From NCBI RefSeq assembly GCF_021287045.1, contig NZ_JAJTBG010000011.1, positions 62,001 to 126,000 on the forward strand: a stretch of DNA of 64,000 nt, read 5' to 3'. The position numbers and the translations under genes were made by a program. The notes below the pieces were generated by a model. That model was not told the DNA's origin. It did not search any database and saw only the letters and a program-made list of their open reading frames with translations. Positions 1 to 9,099 of the stretch are shown one piece after another (position 1 is the stretch's first letter; each line of letters begins with the position of its first letter). This DNA comes from Oryzomicrobium sp. Its GTDB lineage: Bacteria > Pseudomonadota > Gammaproteobacteria > Burkholderiales > Rhodocyclaceae.

Positions 1-2
1 AC

Positions 3-740
3 GGCCGGCGTCGGGCCTTCCTCAAGGTGCTGCCGGCGGTCACCGCCGGTGCCGCCTCCTTGGCCGCCCTGCCGGCCGAGGCCGCCGAAGGCGCCAAGCC
101 CCACTGGGGCATGCTGGTGGATGCCCGCCAGTGCATCGGCTGCCAGGCCTGCACCGTGGCCTGCATCATGGAAAACGTGGTGCCCGAGGGCAGCTTCCGC
201 ACCGTGGTGTCCACCTACGCGGTGACCACCGGCGAGGGCGCCGCCGCCGTCACCGGCACCCACGTCCTGCCCCGCCTGTGCAACCACTGCGACAACCCGC
301 CCTGCGTGCCGGTGTGCCCGGTGGGCGCCACCTTCAAGCGCGAGGACGGCGCCGTGCTGGTGGACGGCGAGCGCTGCGTCGGCTGCGCCTACTGCGTCCA
401 GGCCTGCCCCTACGACGCCCGCTTCATCAACCACCACACCGGCAAGGCCGACAAGTGCACCTTCTGTAGCCACCGGGTCGAGGCCGGGCTGCTGCCGGCC
501 TGCGTCGAGACCTGCGTCGGCGGCGCCCGGGTGTTCGGCGACCTGAACGACCCGAAGAGCGAAATCCGCCGTCTGATGGCCGACGCCAAGGACGAGCTGA
601 AGGTGCTCAAGCCCGAGCAGGGCACCCGGCCCCAGGTCTTCTACGTCGGCCTCGACCCGCGCCTGCAAGGCAAGGTGGACGGCACCCAGACCCCGGCCCT
701 GAGCGGGCTCACCTGGCAACCCAAGAGCCACGGAGGCTGA
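3..740 (+). CDS. ttrB: Tetrathionate reductase iron-sulfur subunit TtrB (5' end outside window)
   Basis: Electron-transfer subunit that passes electrons from the membrane subunit TtrC to the molybdenum subunit TtrA during periplasmic tetrathionate respiration. 245 residues are visible; the start codon lies upstream of the window. The visible N-terminus carries a twin-arginine signature (RRRAFLK) followed by an Ala-rich stretch, as expected for Tat export of a folded Fe-S protein. Four ferredoxin-type cysteine clusters follow in order: CIGCQACTVAC, CNHCDNPPCVPVCP, CVGCAYCVQACP, and CTFC...CVETC, enough for four [4Fe-4S] clusters. The downstream ttrC starts 1 nt after the stop, and its Shine-Dalgarno sequence (GGAGG) lies inside this gene. 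NrfC/PsrB-type proteins are closely similar; the adjacent ttrC, ttrA and ttrRS decide the name. Confidence 0.9.
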   Translation, partial: GRRRAFLKVLPAVTAGAASLAALPAEAAEGAKPHWGMLVDARQCIGCQACTVACIMENVVPEGSFRTVVSTYAVTTGEGAAAVTGTHVLPRLCNHCDNPPCVPVCPVGATFKREDGAVLVDGERCVGCAYCVQACPYDARFINHHTGKADKCTFCSHRVEAGLLPACVETCVGGARVFGDLNDPKSEIRRLMADAKDELKVLKPEQGTRPQVFYVGLDPRLQGKVDGTQTPALSGLTWQPKSHGG

Positions 741-741
741 C

Positions 742-1845
742 ATGACCAACCCGCAAATCGTCGAAGTGGTGAACGTGGCCCGGGACGTGGCCTGGCTGCC
801 CTGGGCGGTCCAGTACTTCTTCCTGATCGGCCTGTCCGCCGGGGCCTTCCTGCTGTCCCTGCCCGGCGAGGTGTTCAAACGCCCGGGCTGGACCGGCATC
901 TCCCGGCGCGCCCTGCTCGCCGCCCTGCTGTGCGGCCTGACCGCGCCGGTGGCCCTGCTCGCCGACCTGCACCAGCCGGGGCGCTTCCTCAACTTCTACC
1001 TGCATCCCAACTTCGGTTCCTGGATGGCCTGGGGCGCCTTCTTCATCCCCCTCTACCTGGGCGGGTTGATGCTCTACGCCTGGCTGGTCCTGCGGCCCGC
1101 CCTGCTGCGCCTGGCCGAGTCCCCGGACACCGCGCCGCTGCTCGCCCCCTGGTACCGGCGCCTGGCCTACGGCGGCCTGGAAAGCCCCACGGCGATCGCC
1201 GCCGCCGCCCTGCTCACCGGCCTGGGGGCGCTGTTGGTGCTGCTGTACACCGGCATGGAGGTGATGGTGGTGCGCGCCCGGCCCCTGTGGGATACGCCGC
1301 TGCTGCCGGTGCAGTTCGCCGTCACCGCCCTGGCCGGCGCCGTGGGCCTGGTCCTGCTGCTGGAGCGGCGCTTCGCCGCCGAACCGGCCGATACCCTGCC
1401 GCGCCTCAACCGGGTGCTCGCCGCCACCCAGGTGGCTGCACTGCTGGTGGGGGCGGTATGGCTGACCCTGGGCTTGTTCGGCCTGTCGCCGAGCCACGCC
1501 GAAGCACTGGCCGAAGTGGCGCCTTCCGCCGCCTGGCGCATCACCGCCCTGTGGGCCGCCGGCTCCGCCGCCGCCACCCTGTGGCTGGCCTGGCGCCGTC
1601 CCGCCCACGGCCTGCTGGTGGGGCTGATCGCCCTGCACTCGGCCTGGATGATGCGCTGGACCGTGTTCATCGGCGGCCAGGAAATCCCCAAGATCGGCGC
1701 CGGCTACTACCGCTACCAGCTGCCCCTGGGCCACGACGGCCTGCTCGGCATCGTCGGCACCGCCGGCCTGTGGCTGCTGCTCTTCATCCTCCTCACCTCC
1801 TTCCTGCCCTGGGGCGACGACACCCGTCGCGCCGGGCGGGCGTAA
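742..1845 (+). CDS. ttrC: Tetrathionate reductase membrane anchor TtrC (NrfD/PsrC family)
   Basis: Integral membrane quinol-oxidising anchor of the tetrathionate reductase complex, 367 residues. Long hydrophobic segments spread over the whole protein fit the eight- or nine-helix NrfD/PsrC fold. The start (MTNPQIVEVVNVARDVAWLP) sits 6 nt after a GGAGG ribosome site and 1 nt after the ttrB stop. The N-terminal segment before the first helix and the WPWAVQYFF-like entry to helix 1 are typical of the family. It takes electrons from the quinol pool and gives them to TtrB. Context between TtrB and TtrA supports tetrathionate over polysulfide or nitrite reductase; sequence alone would not separate these. 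Confidence 0.9.
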   Translation: MTNPQIVEVVNVARDVAWLPWAVQYFFLIGLSAGAFLLSLPGEVFKRPGWTGISRRALLAALLCGLTAPVALLADLHQPGRFLNFYLHPNFGSWMAWGAFFIPLYLGGLMLYAWLVLRPALLRLAESPDTAPLLAPWYRRLAYGGLESPTAIAAAALLTGLGALLVLLYTGMEVMVVRARPLWDTPLLPVQFAVTALAGAVGLVLLLERRFAAEPADTLPRLNRVLAATQVAALLVGAVWLTLGLFGLSPSHAEALAEVAPSAAWRITALWAAGSAAATLWLAWRRPAHGLLVGLIALHSAWMMRWTVFIGGQEIPKIGAGYYRYQLPLGHDGLLGIVGTAGLWLLLFILLTSFLPWGDDTRRAGRA

Positions 1846-1868
1846 GGAACCTTCGCGGGGTAACGACC

Positions 1869-4800
1869 ATGAAACTGCCCAAACTCTCCCGTCGCCAGAT
1901 GCTCGCCGCCGGCGGGGCCACCGCCTTCGCCGCCGGGTTCTCGCAAACCGCCGTGCGCATGGGCGAAAAGGTCCTCGGCCACGACGCGCCCAAGCACAAG
2001 ACCGCCGGCGAGGCGCCGGAGCCCGAGTTCCGCATCGACCCGGCCAGCGGCAAGCTGTGGATCAACCCGGCCCAGCAGGTCAGCTACACCATGTGCACCG
2101 GCTGCACCACCTTCTGCGGCGTGCGGGTGCGCATCGACCGGGCCAGCGGCAAGGTGCTGCGCGTCGCCGGCAACCCCTACAGCCCCCTGTCCACCGACCC
2201 CCACCTGCCGATGAAGGCCAGCGTGCGCGACAGCTTCGTCGCCCTGTCGCGCTTCAACGAAAAGGGCCTGGCCGGGCGCTCCACCGCCTGCGGCCGGGGC
2301 AACGCCGTGTTGCAGCAGATGGATTCGCCCTTCCGCGTGCTCACCCCGCTGAAGCGGGTGGGGCCGCGCAACTCCGGGCGCTGGCAGCCGATCTCTTTCG
2401 CCCAGCTGGTCAAGGAAGTCACCGAGGGCGGCGACCTGTTCGGCGAAGGCCCGGTGGCCGGCCTCAAGGCCCTGCGCGACTTCTCGCCGATCGATCCGGA
2501 ACGTCCCGAGCTGGGCCCCAAGGTGAACCAGGTGGCGGTGCTCAACAGCACCAACGAAGGGCGCGAGAACTTCGCCCGGCGCTTCATGCAGAAGGCCTAC
2601 GGCACCCTCAACTTCGTCGGCCACGGCTCCTACTGCGGCGGCGCCTACCGCTCCGGTTCCGGCGCGGTGTTCGGCGACATGAAGAAGATGCCCCACGGCA
2701 AGCCCGACTTCCAGAACGCCGAGTTCGTGCTGTTCATCGGCACCGCTCCGGGCCAGGCCGGCAACCCGTTCAAGCGCCAGGGCACCCTGATCGCCAAGGC
2801 TCGCACCACCGGCGCCATGAACTACGTGGTGGTGGACCCGGTGCTGACCAATGCCGACAACCGGGCCGTGGGCGACCGGGCCCGCTGGGTGCCGATCCGC
2901 CCGGGCACCGACGGCGCCCTGGTGATGGGCATGATCCGCTGGATGTTCGACAACGGCCGCATCAACGCCGACTTCCTGGCCCTGCCCAACCAGGCCCTGG
3001 CCGAGGCCGCCGGCGAGCCGTCCTTCGCCAACGCCACCCACCTGGTGGTGGCCCAGCCCGGCCATCCCCGGGAAGGGCGCATGCTGCGCGGCTCGGACTT
3101 GGGCCTGCCTGTGGAGGAGGTCGACCGTTACAAGGAGGCGGACCCCTTCGTCACCCTGAGCGGCCCCCTCGATGCCGGCGGCAAGCCGGTGCCGATCGGC
3201 CAGGCGAAGGGCCCGGCGCCCCTGTTCGTGGACACCGAGATCGAGGTTGGCGGCAAGCCCCTGCGGGTCAAGTCGGCCCTGCAACTGCTCAAGGAAGAGG
3301 CCGAGGCCCACACCCTGGCCGACTATGCCCGGGACTGCGGCGTGCCCGAGCACGTCATCGCCGGCCTGGCCGAGGAATTCACTGCCCACGGCCGCAAGGC
3401 GGCGGCCATCGCCCACGGCGGCATGATGGCCGGCAACGGCTTCTACAATGCCTTCGGCGTGATCATGCTCAACGTGCTGATCGGCAACGTGAACCGCCCC
3501 GGCGGCCTGGTGGCCAACGGCGGCGGCTTCAAGGACGACGGCGAGGGGCCGCGCTACAACCTGGACAGCTTCGCCGGCATGGTCAAGCCCACGGGCATTC
3601 CCCTGGGGCGCAACGTGCCCTTCGAGAAGACCAGCGAGTTCGCCAAGAACAAGGCCGCCGGCAAGGCCTACCCGGCCCAGGCCCCCTGGTTCCCCAACGC
3701 CCCGGGGCTGGTCACCGAGTGGTTCACCTCGGCCCTGTCCGGCTACCCCTACTCGCTCAAGGCCCTGATCCTGTGGAGCAGCAACCCGCTCTACGGCATC
3801 CCCGGCCTGCGCCGCCAGGTGGAAAAGGATCTGGCCGACCCGAAGAAGCTGCCCCTGATCATTTCCATCGACCCCCTGATCAACGAGAGCAACGCCTACG
3901 CCGACTACATCGTCCCGGATTCGCTACTCTACGAGAGCTGGGGCTGGGCATCGGCCTGGAACGGGGTGCCGACCAAGGCGTGCACCGCCCGCTGGCCGGT
4001 GGTGGAGGCCAAGGCGGCCAAGACGCCCGACGGCCAGCCCATCGCCATGGAGAGCTTCTTCATCGCCCTGGCCAAGGCCATGGACCTGCCCGGCTTCGGC
4101 GACAAGGCGATCAGCGACGCCGAGGGCAATGCCTATCCCCTCAAGCGTGCCGAGGACTGGTACCTGCGCGGCGGCGCCAACATCGCCTGGCTGGGCAAGG
4201 AGCCGGTGGCGGACGCCAGCGACGAGGACATCATCCTGGCCGGGGTGGAGCGCCTGCGCCCGCTGCTGGAGGCGACCTTGAAGCCCGAGGAGGTGCGCAA
4301 GGTGGCCTTCCTGCTGTCCCGGGGCGGCCGCTACCAGCCGGCCAAGGACGTCCGCGACGAGGACAACCCGGAGTGGATGCGCAACCGCCTGAAAGCCATG
4401 CTGCACGTGTGGAACGACAACGTGGGCGGCAGCCGCCACAGCATCACCGGCAAGCGCTTCGTCGGCTGCCCGAGCTGGCAGCCGGCCCGCTTCGCCGACG
4501 GCACCCCGGTGCGCCAGGTCTATCCGGAGAGCAAGTGGCCGATGCAGCTGATCAGCTTCAAGTCGGCGTTGCAGAACTCCTACTCGATCGCCGCCGACCG
4601 GCTGCTCGGGGTCCATCCGGAAAACCCGGTGATCCTCCATCCCCAGGACGCCGAGGCCATCGGCGTGACCACCGGCGACCGGGTGGAGATCCGCACTCCG
4701 GGCGGCGCGGTACGCTCCCGGGTGCTGGTGCACGGCGGGGTGATGCCCGGCGTGGTGGCGGTGGAGCACGGCTTCGGCCACAAGGAGCTGGGGGCCCGCG

Positions 4801-4973
4801 CCCACCAGATCGGCGACCGGGAGCAGCCCCACAAGCCGCATCTGGCGGCGGGCATCAACCTCAACGACCTGGGGGTGCCCGACCCGACCCGCAAGGACCG
4901 GGGCCTCTGGGTGGACCCGGTGTCCGGCACCGCCGTGCGCCAGGGCCTGCCGGCCAAGGTGGTGCGGGTGTAA
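1869..4973 (+). CDS. ttrA: Tetrathionate reductase catalytic molybdopterin subunit TtrA
   Basis: Catalytic subunit that reduces tetrathionate to thiosulfate in the periplasm, 1034 residues, member of the DMSO-reductase superfamily. The chosen ATG gives a Tat signal (SRRQMLAAGG, residues 7-16). An open frame continues far upstream but overlaps ttrC and lacks the signal, so it was not used. A [4Fe-4S] motif is visible as Cys76-x2-Cys79-x3-Cys83 with Cys141 as the likely fourth ligand. Cys256, in a GSYCGGAYRSGSG stretch, is a reasonable candidate for the molybdenum ligand, by inference. The C-terminal part (about residues 850-1030) has the molybdopterin-dinucleotide-binding beta-barrel pattern. 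The length matches TtrA and is greater than PhsA/PsrA. A strong terminator follows 47 nt after the stop. Confidence 0.92.
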   Translation: MKLPKLSRRQMLAAGGATAFAAGFSQTAVRMGEKVLGHDAPKHKTAGEAPEPEFRIDPASGKLWINPAQQVSYTMCTGCTTFCGVRVRIDRASGKVLRVAGNPYSPLSTDPHLPMKASVRDSFVALSRFNEKGLAGRSTACGRGNAVLQQMDSPFRVLTPLKRVGPRNSGRWQPISFAQLVKEVTEGGDLFGEGPVAGLKALRDFSPIDPERPELGPKVNQVAVLNSTNEGRENFARRFMQKAYGTLNFVGHGSYCGGAYRSGSGAVFGDMKKMPHGKPDFQNAEFVLFIGTAPGQAGNPFKRQGTLIAKARTTGAMNYVVVDPVLTNADNRAVGDRARWVPIRPGTDGALVMGMIRWMFDNGRINADFLALPNQALAEAAGEPSFANATHLVVAQPGHPREGRMLRGSDLGLPVEEVDRYKEADPFVTLSGPLDAGGKPVPIGQAKGPAPLFVDTEIEVGGKPLRVKSALQLLKEEAEAHTLADYARDCGVPEHVIAGLAEEFTAHGRKAAAIAHGGMMAGNGFYNAFGVIMLNVLIGNVNRPGGLVANGGGFKDDGEGPRYNLDSFAGMVKPTGIPLGRNVPFEKTSEFAKNKAAGKAYPAQAPWFPNAPGLVTEWFTSALSGYPYSLKALILWSSNPLYGIPGLRRQVEKDLADPKKLPLIISIDPLINESNAYADYIVPDSLLYESWGWASAWNGVPTKACTARWPVVEAKAAKTPDGQPIAMESFFIALAKAMDLPGFGDKAISDAEGNAYPLKRAEDWYLRGGANIAWLGKEPVADASDEDIILAGVERLRPLLEATLKPEEVRKVAFLLSRGGRYQPAKDVRDEDNPEWMRNRLKAMLHVWNDNVGGSRHSITGKRFVGCPSWQPARFADGTPVRQVYPESKWPMQLISFKSALQNSYSIAADRLLGVHPENPVILHPQDAEAIGVTTGDRVEIRTPGGAVRSRVLVHGGVMPGVVAVEHGFGHKELGARAHQIGDREQPHKPHLAAGINLNDLGVPDPTRKDRGLWVDPVSGTAVRQGLPAKVVRV

Positions 4974-5020
4974 CGCCGGAGCGATGTGGAAGCAGCCCAC
5001 CGGGGGGAGGGCGACGTGAA

Positions 5021-5050
5021 ACGGGGGGGCAGCTGCTCCCCCGTTTTTTT
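5021..5050 (+). terminator. Rho-independent terminator of ttrBCA
   Basis: Arms ACGGGGG (5021-5027) and CCCCCGT (5038-5044), with extra pairing inside the loop (AGCT), are followed by TTTTTT. It lies after ttrA and before the convergent ttrR. Confidence 0.9.
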
Positions 5051-5100
5051 GTGCGGATGCTTGGAACCTGGGGCTACGGTAGCGCCAGGCGCCGGGGCGT

Positions 5101-5736
5101 TCAGTCCAGGCTCTTCGGATCGGCAGCCAGCATCAGGCGCACCAGGTCGGCGGCGGAGTTGGCGCCGGTCTTTTCCATGATGTGCTGGCGGTGGGCGTGG
5201 ACGGTGCGCTCGCTGATGTCGAGCCGGGCCGCCACCCGCTTGTTGGGGTGCCCCAGGGCGAGCAGGCGGGCCACTTCGATCTCCCGGGGCGACAGGGCGT
5301 GCAGGGAACGGCGGGCGTCCTCGGCGCGCTGGGCGGCGCTGATCAGCTCGCCGCTCTTGCGCACGGCGTGGCCCACGGCGTCGATCAGGACCTGGTCCTT
5401 GAACGGCTTCTCGATGAAGTCGGCGGCGCCCTGCTTCATCGCCTGCACCGCCAGGGATACGTCGGCGTGGCCGGTGATGAAGATCACCGGGATGCGGAAG
5501 CCCCGGGCGACCATTTCCTGCTGCAACTCCAGGCCGCTCATGGAGGGCATGCGGATGTCCACCACCAGGCAGCCCGGGGGGCCGCGCCGGTAGGCGTCGA
5601 GCAGGGCCTCGGCGCTGGCGTAGGTGGCGACCCGCCAGCCGACGGATTCGAGCAGGAAGGCGATGGACCGGCGCAGCGCGGCGTCGTCGTCCACCACGTG
5701 GATCAGGGCGTCTTCAAGGGGCGGCAGGGTGCTCAT
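5101..5736 (-). CDS. ttrR: Tetrathionate response regulator TtrR (FixJ/NarL type)
   Basis: DNA-binding response regulator expected to activate ttrBCA on signal from TtrS, 211 residues. The receiver domain spans about residues 10-130, with the acidic pocket at D16-D18 and the phosphoacceptor D60 (LVVDIRMPSMSG). A LuxR-type helix-turn-helix follows at about residues 140-205 (LSPREIEVARLLALGHPNK, ISERTVHAHRQHI). The start MSTLPPLED was preferred over an upstream in-frame ATG because it begins just before the receiver and lies within the last 23 nt of ttrS, which suggests translational coupling. FixJ-type regulators of other systems look alike; the TtrS partner and convergent ttrBCA support the name. 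Confidence 0.88.
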   Translation of the reverse strand: MSTLPPLEDALIHVVDDDAALRRSIAFLLESVGWRVATYASAEALLDAYRRGPPGCLVVDIRMPSMSGLELQQEMVARGFRIPVIFITGHADVSLAVQAMKQGAADFIEKPFKDQVLIDAVGHAVRKSGELISAAQRAEDARRSLHALSPREIEVARLLALGHPNKRVAARLDISERTVHAHRQHIMEKTGANSAADLVRLMLAADPKSLD

Positions 5737-7645
5737 GGCGGGGTAGGGTAAAGCATAGGGCCAGTCCCGGGCTATCGGCATTTTGGCTACCTGCCGGATC
5801 GTCCGCATTGCCAAAATCGACTGAATTCCCCGGCTCCGCCCACAGGCGGCCGCCGTGGGCCTCGATGATCGAGTGGCAGATGGCCAGCCCCAGACCCAGG
5901 CCGTCGGGCTTGGTGGTGAAGAAGGGCTCGAACAGGCGCTCGCTCAGGCCGTCGGGCAGCCCCGGGCCCCGGTCGATCACCGCGATCCGCACCTTGTCCT
6001 CCGGCCGCTCCGGGTCCGGCGCCAGGCGCAGGGTCACGGTGCGGCGCCCGGGGGGCAGGCCCTGGGTGGCGTCGGCGGCGTTCTTGAGCAGGTTCACCAG
6101 CACCTGCTGGATTTGCAGCGGGTCCATGTCCACCGTGGCGTCCGCCGGCAGCCGGTCGTCCACCTCGATGGCCGGGGCGTTGGCCATCATGCCGGTGAGC
6201 AGGGCCACCGCCTCGCCGGCCACCTCGCCGGGGGCGCGGGGCTCCCGCACCGCCGCCCGCTTGCGCGAGAAGGCGCGGATGCGCTGCATGATCGCCGCCG
6301 CCCGTTCGGCCTGGGCGGCGATTTCCTGGCTGGCCTCGCGCACCGCCTCGGGGGCCAGGCGCCCGGCGTCCTGGCGGCGGATCAGGCTGCTGGCGTAGTT
6401 GCCGATGGTGGCCAGGGGCTGGTTCAGCTCGTGGGCCAGAGTGCTCGACAGTTCCCCCAGGATCGACAGCCGCGACAGGTGCTCGGCCTGCTCCTGGTGG
6501 TGGCGCATGCGCGCCTCGGCCTCGTCCCGGGCGGCCAGGGCGGCGCGCAGCTCGGCGGTGCGGTCCAGCACCTTGTATTCGACCCGCACCACGTGGATCA
6601 CCCAGCCGGCCAGGGCCAGGAACACCAGCACCAGCCAGTGCCAGTAGCGCCGCGCCAGCCCCTGCAGGGTCGATTCGCGCAAGTAGGCGTAGGGGCCGGT
6701 CTGCAAGTCCTGGTACAGCTCGCGCACCGACTGGTAGTCCGCCGGCACGGTCCAGGCCATGCCTTCCGGCGAGGTGGGCATGGACAGGAGGGCGGTGGCC
6801 ACCGCCTTGGCCAGCTGGGGCGAATCGTGGGCGGTGGCGGTGGTGGTGGCGATGACCCAGTCCGGGTAGAGGTCGGAGGACAGCAGGCAGGGAAAGCCCG
6901 TCGCCTGGCGCGGCGCCAGCACCCGGTAGTCGTCCAGGCGCAGCTTGCCCGCCTTGGCCAGGCTCTCCAGCAGGCAGGCGCGGACGATGCCCACGTCGGC
7001 GCTACCGTCGTGGACCGCCTCCAGCACCTGGGACATGGGGAAGCCGACGAAGCGGCGCTCGGCGAAGGCCGATTCGTGGTCGATGCCCTGGCGTTGCATC
7101 TCCCGGGCCGCCACCAGGTAGCCGCCGAAGGCGTCCGGGGAAACGGCGGCCAGGCGCTTGCCGGGAAGGTCGGCCAGGGTGGCGAGGTCGGTGCGGTCGG
7201 CCCGCACCACGATGGCCGAGCCGACGGCGGCGGCGGCATCGGTGGCGGGGGAGTCCAGGGTGGCGATGCGCGACACGCCCTGTTCCGCCTCCAGGGCCAC
7301 GTACTGGCCGCCGTTGGTGATGACGAAATCCACCTGGCGCTGGCGCACCGCCTCGGCCAGCCCCGGGTTGTCGTAGAAGGTCAGCACGAAGCGGCGCTGG
7401 GGCAGGGCAGCGTTGAGCCGCTCGGCCACGTGGGACCAGTCGTAGTGGGCGGCCTCCACCCCTTCGTAGGCGAGCACGCCGATATGCACGGCCTGGACCG
7501 CCGGCGCCGCCTGCACCGCGTGCGGTGGCGCGGTCCGGGGTGCGGCCAGGGCCGGGGCGAAGCACCCCGGCGCGGCCAGGACCGCGGCCAGGACTGTCCA
7601 GCGGGCCCGGCGCTGGAGCCGGGCAGCGCCGGCGGACGGGCTCAT
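5714..7645 (-). CDS. ttrS: Tetrathionate sensor histidine kinase TtrS
   Basis: Membrane sensor kinase for tetrathionate, 643 residues. An N-terminal export signal (about residues 1-40) is followed by a PhnD-like periplasmic binding domain (about 50-330, beginning VQAVHIGVLAYEG). A transmembrane helix is visible (WLVLVFLALAGWVIHVV), then a coiled linker, a HisKA segment with phosphorylatable His405 (STLAHELNQP) and a HATPase domain with the N box (VLVNLLKNAADAT) and G boxes. This PhnD-like periplasmic domain fused to a kinase is the known TtrS layout. The start is the ATG whose ATGA overlaps the dacB stop. The gene end overlaps ttrR by 23 nt. Confidence 0.88.
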   Translation of the reverse strand: MSPSAGAARLQRRARWTVLAAVLAAPGCFAPALAAPRTAPPHAVQAAPAVQAVHIGVLAYEGVEAAHYDWSHVAERLNAALPQRRFVLTFYDNPGLAEAVRQRQVDFVITNGGQYVALEAEQGVSRIATLDSPATDAAAAVGSAIVVRADRTDLATLADLPGKRLAAVSPDAFGGYLVAAREMQRQGIDHESAFAERRFVGFPMSQVLEAVHDGSADVGIVRACLLESLAKAGKLRLDDYRVLAPRQATGFPCLLSSDLYPDWVIATTTATAHDSPQLAKAVATALLSMPTSPEGMAWTVPADYQSVRELYQDLQTGPYAYLRESTLQGLARRYWHWLVLVFLALAGWVIHVVRVEYKVLDRTAELRAALAARDEAEARMRHHQEQAEHLSRLSILGELSSTLAHELNQPLATIGNYASSLIRRQDAGRLAPEAVREASQEIAAQAERAAAIMQRIRAFSRKRAAVREPRAPGEVAGEAVALLTGMMANAPAIEVDDRLPADATVDMDPLQIQQVLVNLLKNAADATQGLPPGRRTVTLRLAPDPERPEDKVRIAVIDRGPGLPDGLSERLFEPFFTTKPDGLGLGLAICHSIIEAHGGRLWAEPGNSVDFGNADDPAGSQNADSPGLALCFTLPRHEHPAAP

Positions 7646-9099
7646 GGCCGGCCGCCGGCGACCCAGTCCACCACCGCGTCCAGGGCCGGCAGGGCCTGGC
7701 GGGCGCGGGCGTGCTGGGCGATGGCCACCACCACCCACCAGCGGCCGCTGCGGTCCGGCACGAAGCCGGCCAGGGCGCGCACATTGTCCAGGCTGCCGGT
7801 CTTGAGCCGGGCCCGGCCCCGGGCGGGGGAATTCTGGAAGCGCCGCTTCAGGGTGCCGTCCACGCCGGCCACCGGCAGGGAGGCGAGCAGTTCGGGCATC
7901 ACCGGGCTCGCCCAGGCGCTTTGCAGCAGCCGGGCCAGGCCCAGGGCGGTGACGGTCTCGCTGCGCGACAGGCCCGAGCCGTTGTCCACCACGATGCCCT
8001 CGCCGGCCAGCCCCCGGGCGGCGAGCCAGGCCTGGAGCCGTTCCCGGGCCTGGTCCGGCCCGGCGGGGACGGCATTGCCGGCGGTGGTTGTGTTGCGGCC
8101 GAGCAGCAGGAACAGCTGGCGGGCCATCACGTTGTTGCTGAACTTGTTGATGTCGCGCACCAGCTCGCCGACGCTGGCCGAGTCGATGGCGGCCACCGGG
8201 CGGCTGCCCGGCGGGAGCGCGCCGTCGCGCACCTGGCCGCCGATCTCGCCGCCGCTTTCTTCCCACAGGGCCCGGGCCATGGCGGCGGAGAACCGTTCCG
8301 GCGGCAGGGGCGACAGGTAGAGGCTCTGCTCGCCGCAGGCGGCGGCGTAGTTGCCGGACAGCACCAGGGTGTCGCTGTTGTCGCCGAAGGACGGCTGGAT
8401 CAGTTCGCGCCAGTCGCCGCAGGGGCCGGCGACGAGTTGCAGGCGGGAGAGGACGCGCAGTCCGGCCAGGGGCGTTTCCAGCACCGCCTGGACCGCTTGG
8501 CGGGCTGGGTCGGGGGCCAGGGTCAGCTTGAGGGCGTGGAAGTTCACCAACAGGCCGTCGGGGCCGGCGTTGTAGGGGCGCAGGCCCTCGCCGTCGAAGG
8601 CGCCGGGGTCGTGGGGTGGCGGGGCCAGGGCGGAGCGGTCGAGCACCAGGTCGCCGGCAATCCGCCGGATGCCCCGGGCCCGGGCGCTGTGGAACAGGCT
8701 CCACAGGGATTCGGCGGTGAGGCGCGGGTCGCCGCCGCCCACCAGCACCAGGTCGCCCTTGAGCACGCCGTCCTCCACCGGGCCGGTGGCGCGCAGTTCG
8801 GTGCGGAAGGTGGCGGCCGGGCCGAGCAGGTCCAGGGCGGCGTAGGTGGTCACCAGCTTCATGGTCGAGGCCGGCTGGACCGGTGCGTCGGCGCGCAGGG
8901 CCAGGCGCGGCCGGCCGCCGTCGGCGGGGGCCACCACCACTGCCAGGGCGCCGGCCGGCAGGTCGGCCTGGGCCAGGATCTGGCGCGCCGCCGGGGGCAG
9001 GTCGGCGGCCAGGGCAGGGGCCGCGGGCAGCAGGGCCGCCACGAGGAAAAACGCCGCGGCGGTGAGGCGGCGGCGTTGGAAGGGGGAAAAGCGCGGCAT
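7642..9099 (-). CDS. dacB: D-alanyl-D-alanine carboxypeptidase/endopeptidase (PBP4, DacB)
   Basis: Periplasmic class C penicillin-binding protein that trims or cleaves peptidoglycan cross-links, 485 residues. A Sec signal peptide covers about residues 1-32 (LPAAPALAA). The three catalytic motifs are present: S78-T-M-K81 (SxxK), SNN in DINKFSNNVMA (SxN), and KTG in RLKTGSLDN. The large insert between SxxK and SxN is typical of the S13 family. The start ATG shares one base with the TGA of the upstream chemoreceptor gene (TGATG), and the stop overlaps the ttrS start (ATGA). It therefore sits in the middle of a tightly coupled unit with signalling genes, an unusual place for a housekeeping PBP. 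Confidence 0.9.
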   Translation of the reverse strand: MPRFSPFQRRRLTAAAFFLVAALLPAAPALAADLPPAARQILAQADLPAGALAVVVAPADGGRPRLALRADAPVQPASTMKLVTTYAALDLLGPAATFRTELRATGPVEDGVLKGDLVLVGGGDPRLTAESLWSLFHSARARGIRRIAGDLVLDRSALAPPPHDPGAFDGEGLRPYNAGPDGLLVNFHALKLTLAPDPARQAVQAVLETPLAGLRVLSRLQLVAGPCGDWRELIQPSFGDNSDTLVLSGNYAAACGEQSLYLSPLPPERFSAAMARALWEESGGEIGGQVRDGALPPGSRPVAAIDSASVGELVRDINKFSNNVMARQLFLLLGRNTTTAGNAVPAGPDQARERLQAWLAARGLAGEGIVVDNGSGLSRSETVTALGLARLLQSAWASPVMPELLASLPVAGVDGTLKRRFQNSPARGRARLKTGSLDNVRALAGFVPDRSGRWWVVVAIAQHARARQALPALDAVVDWVAGGRP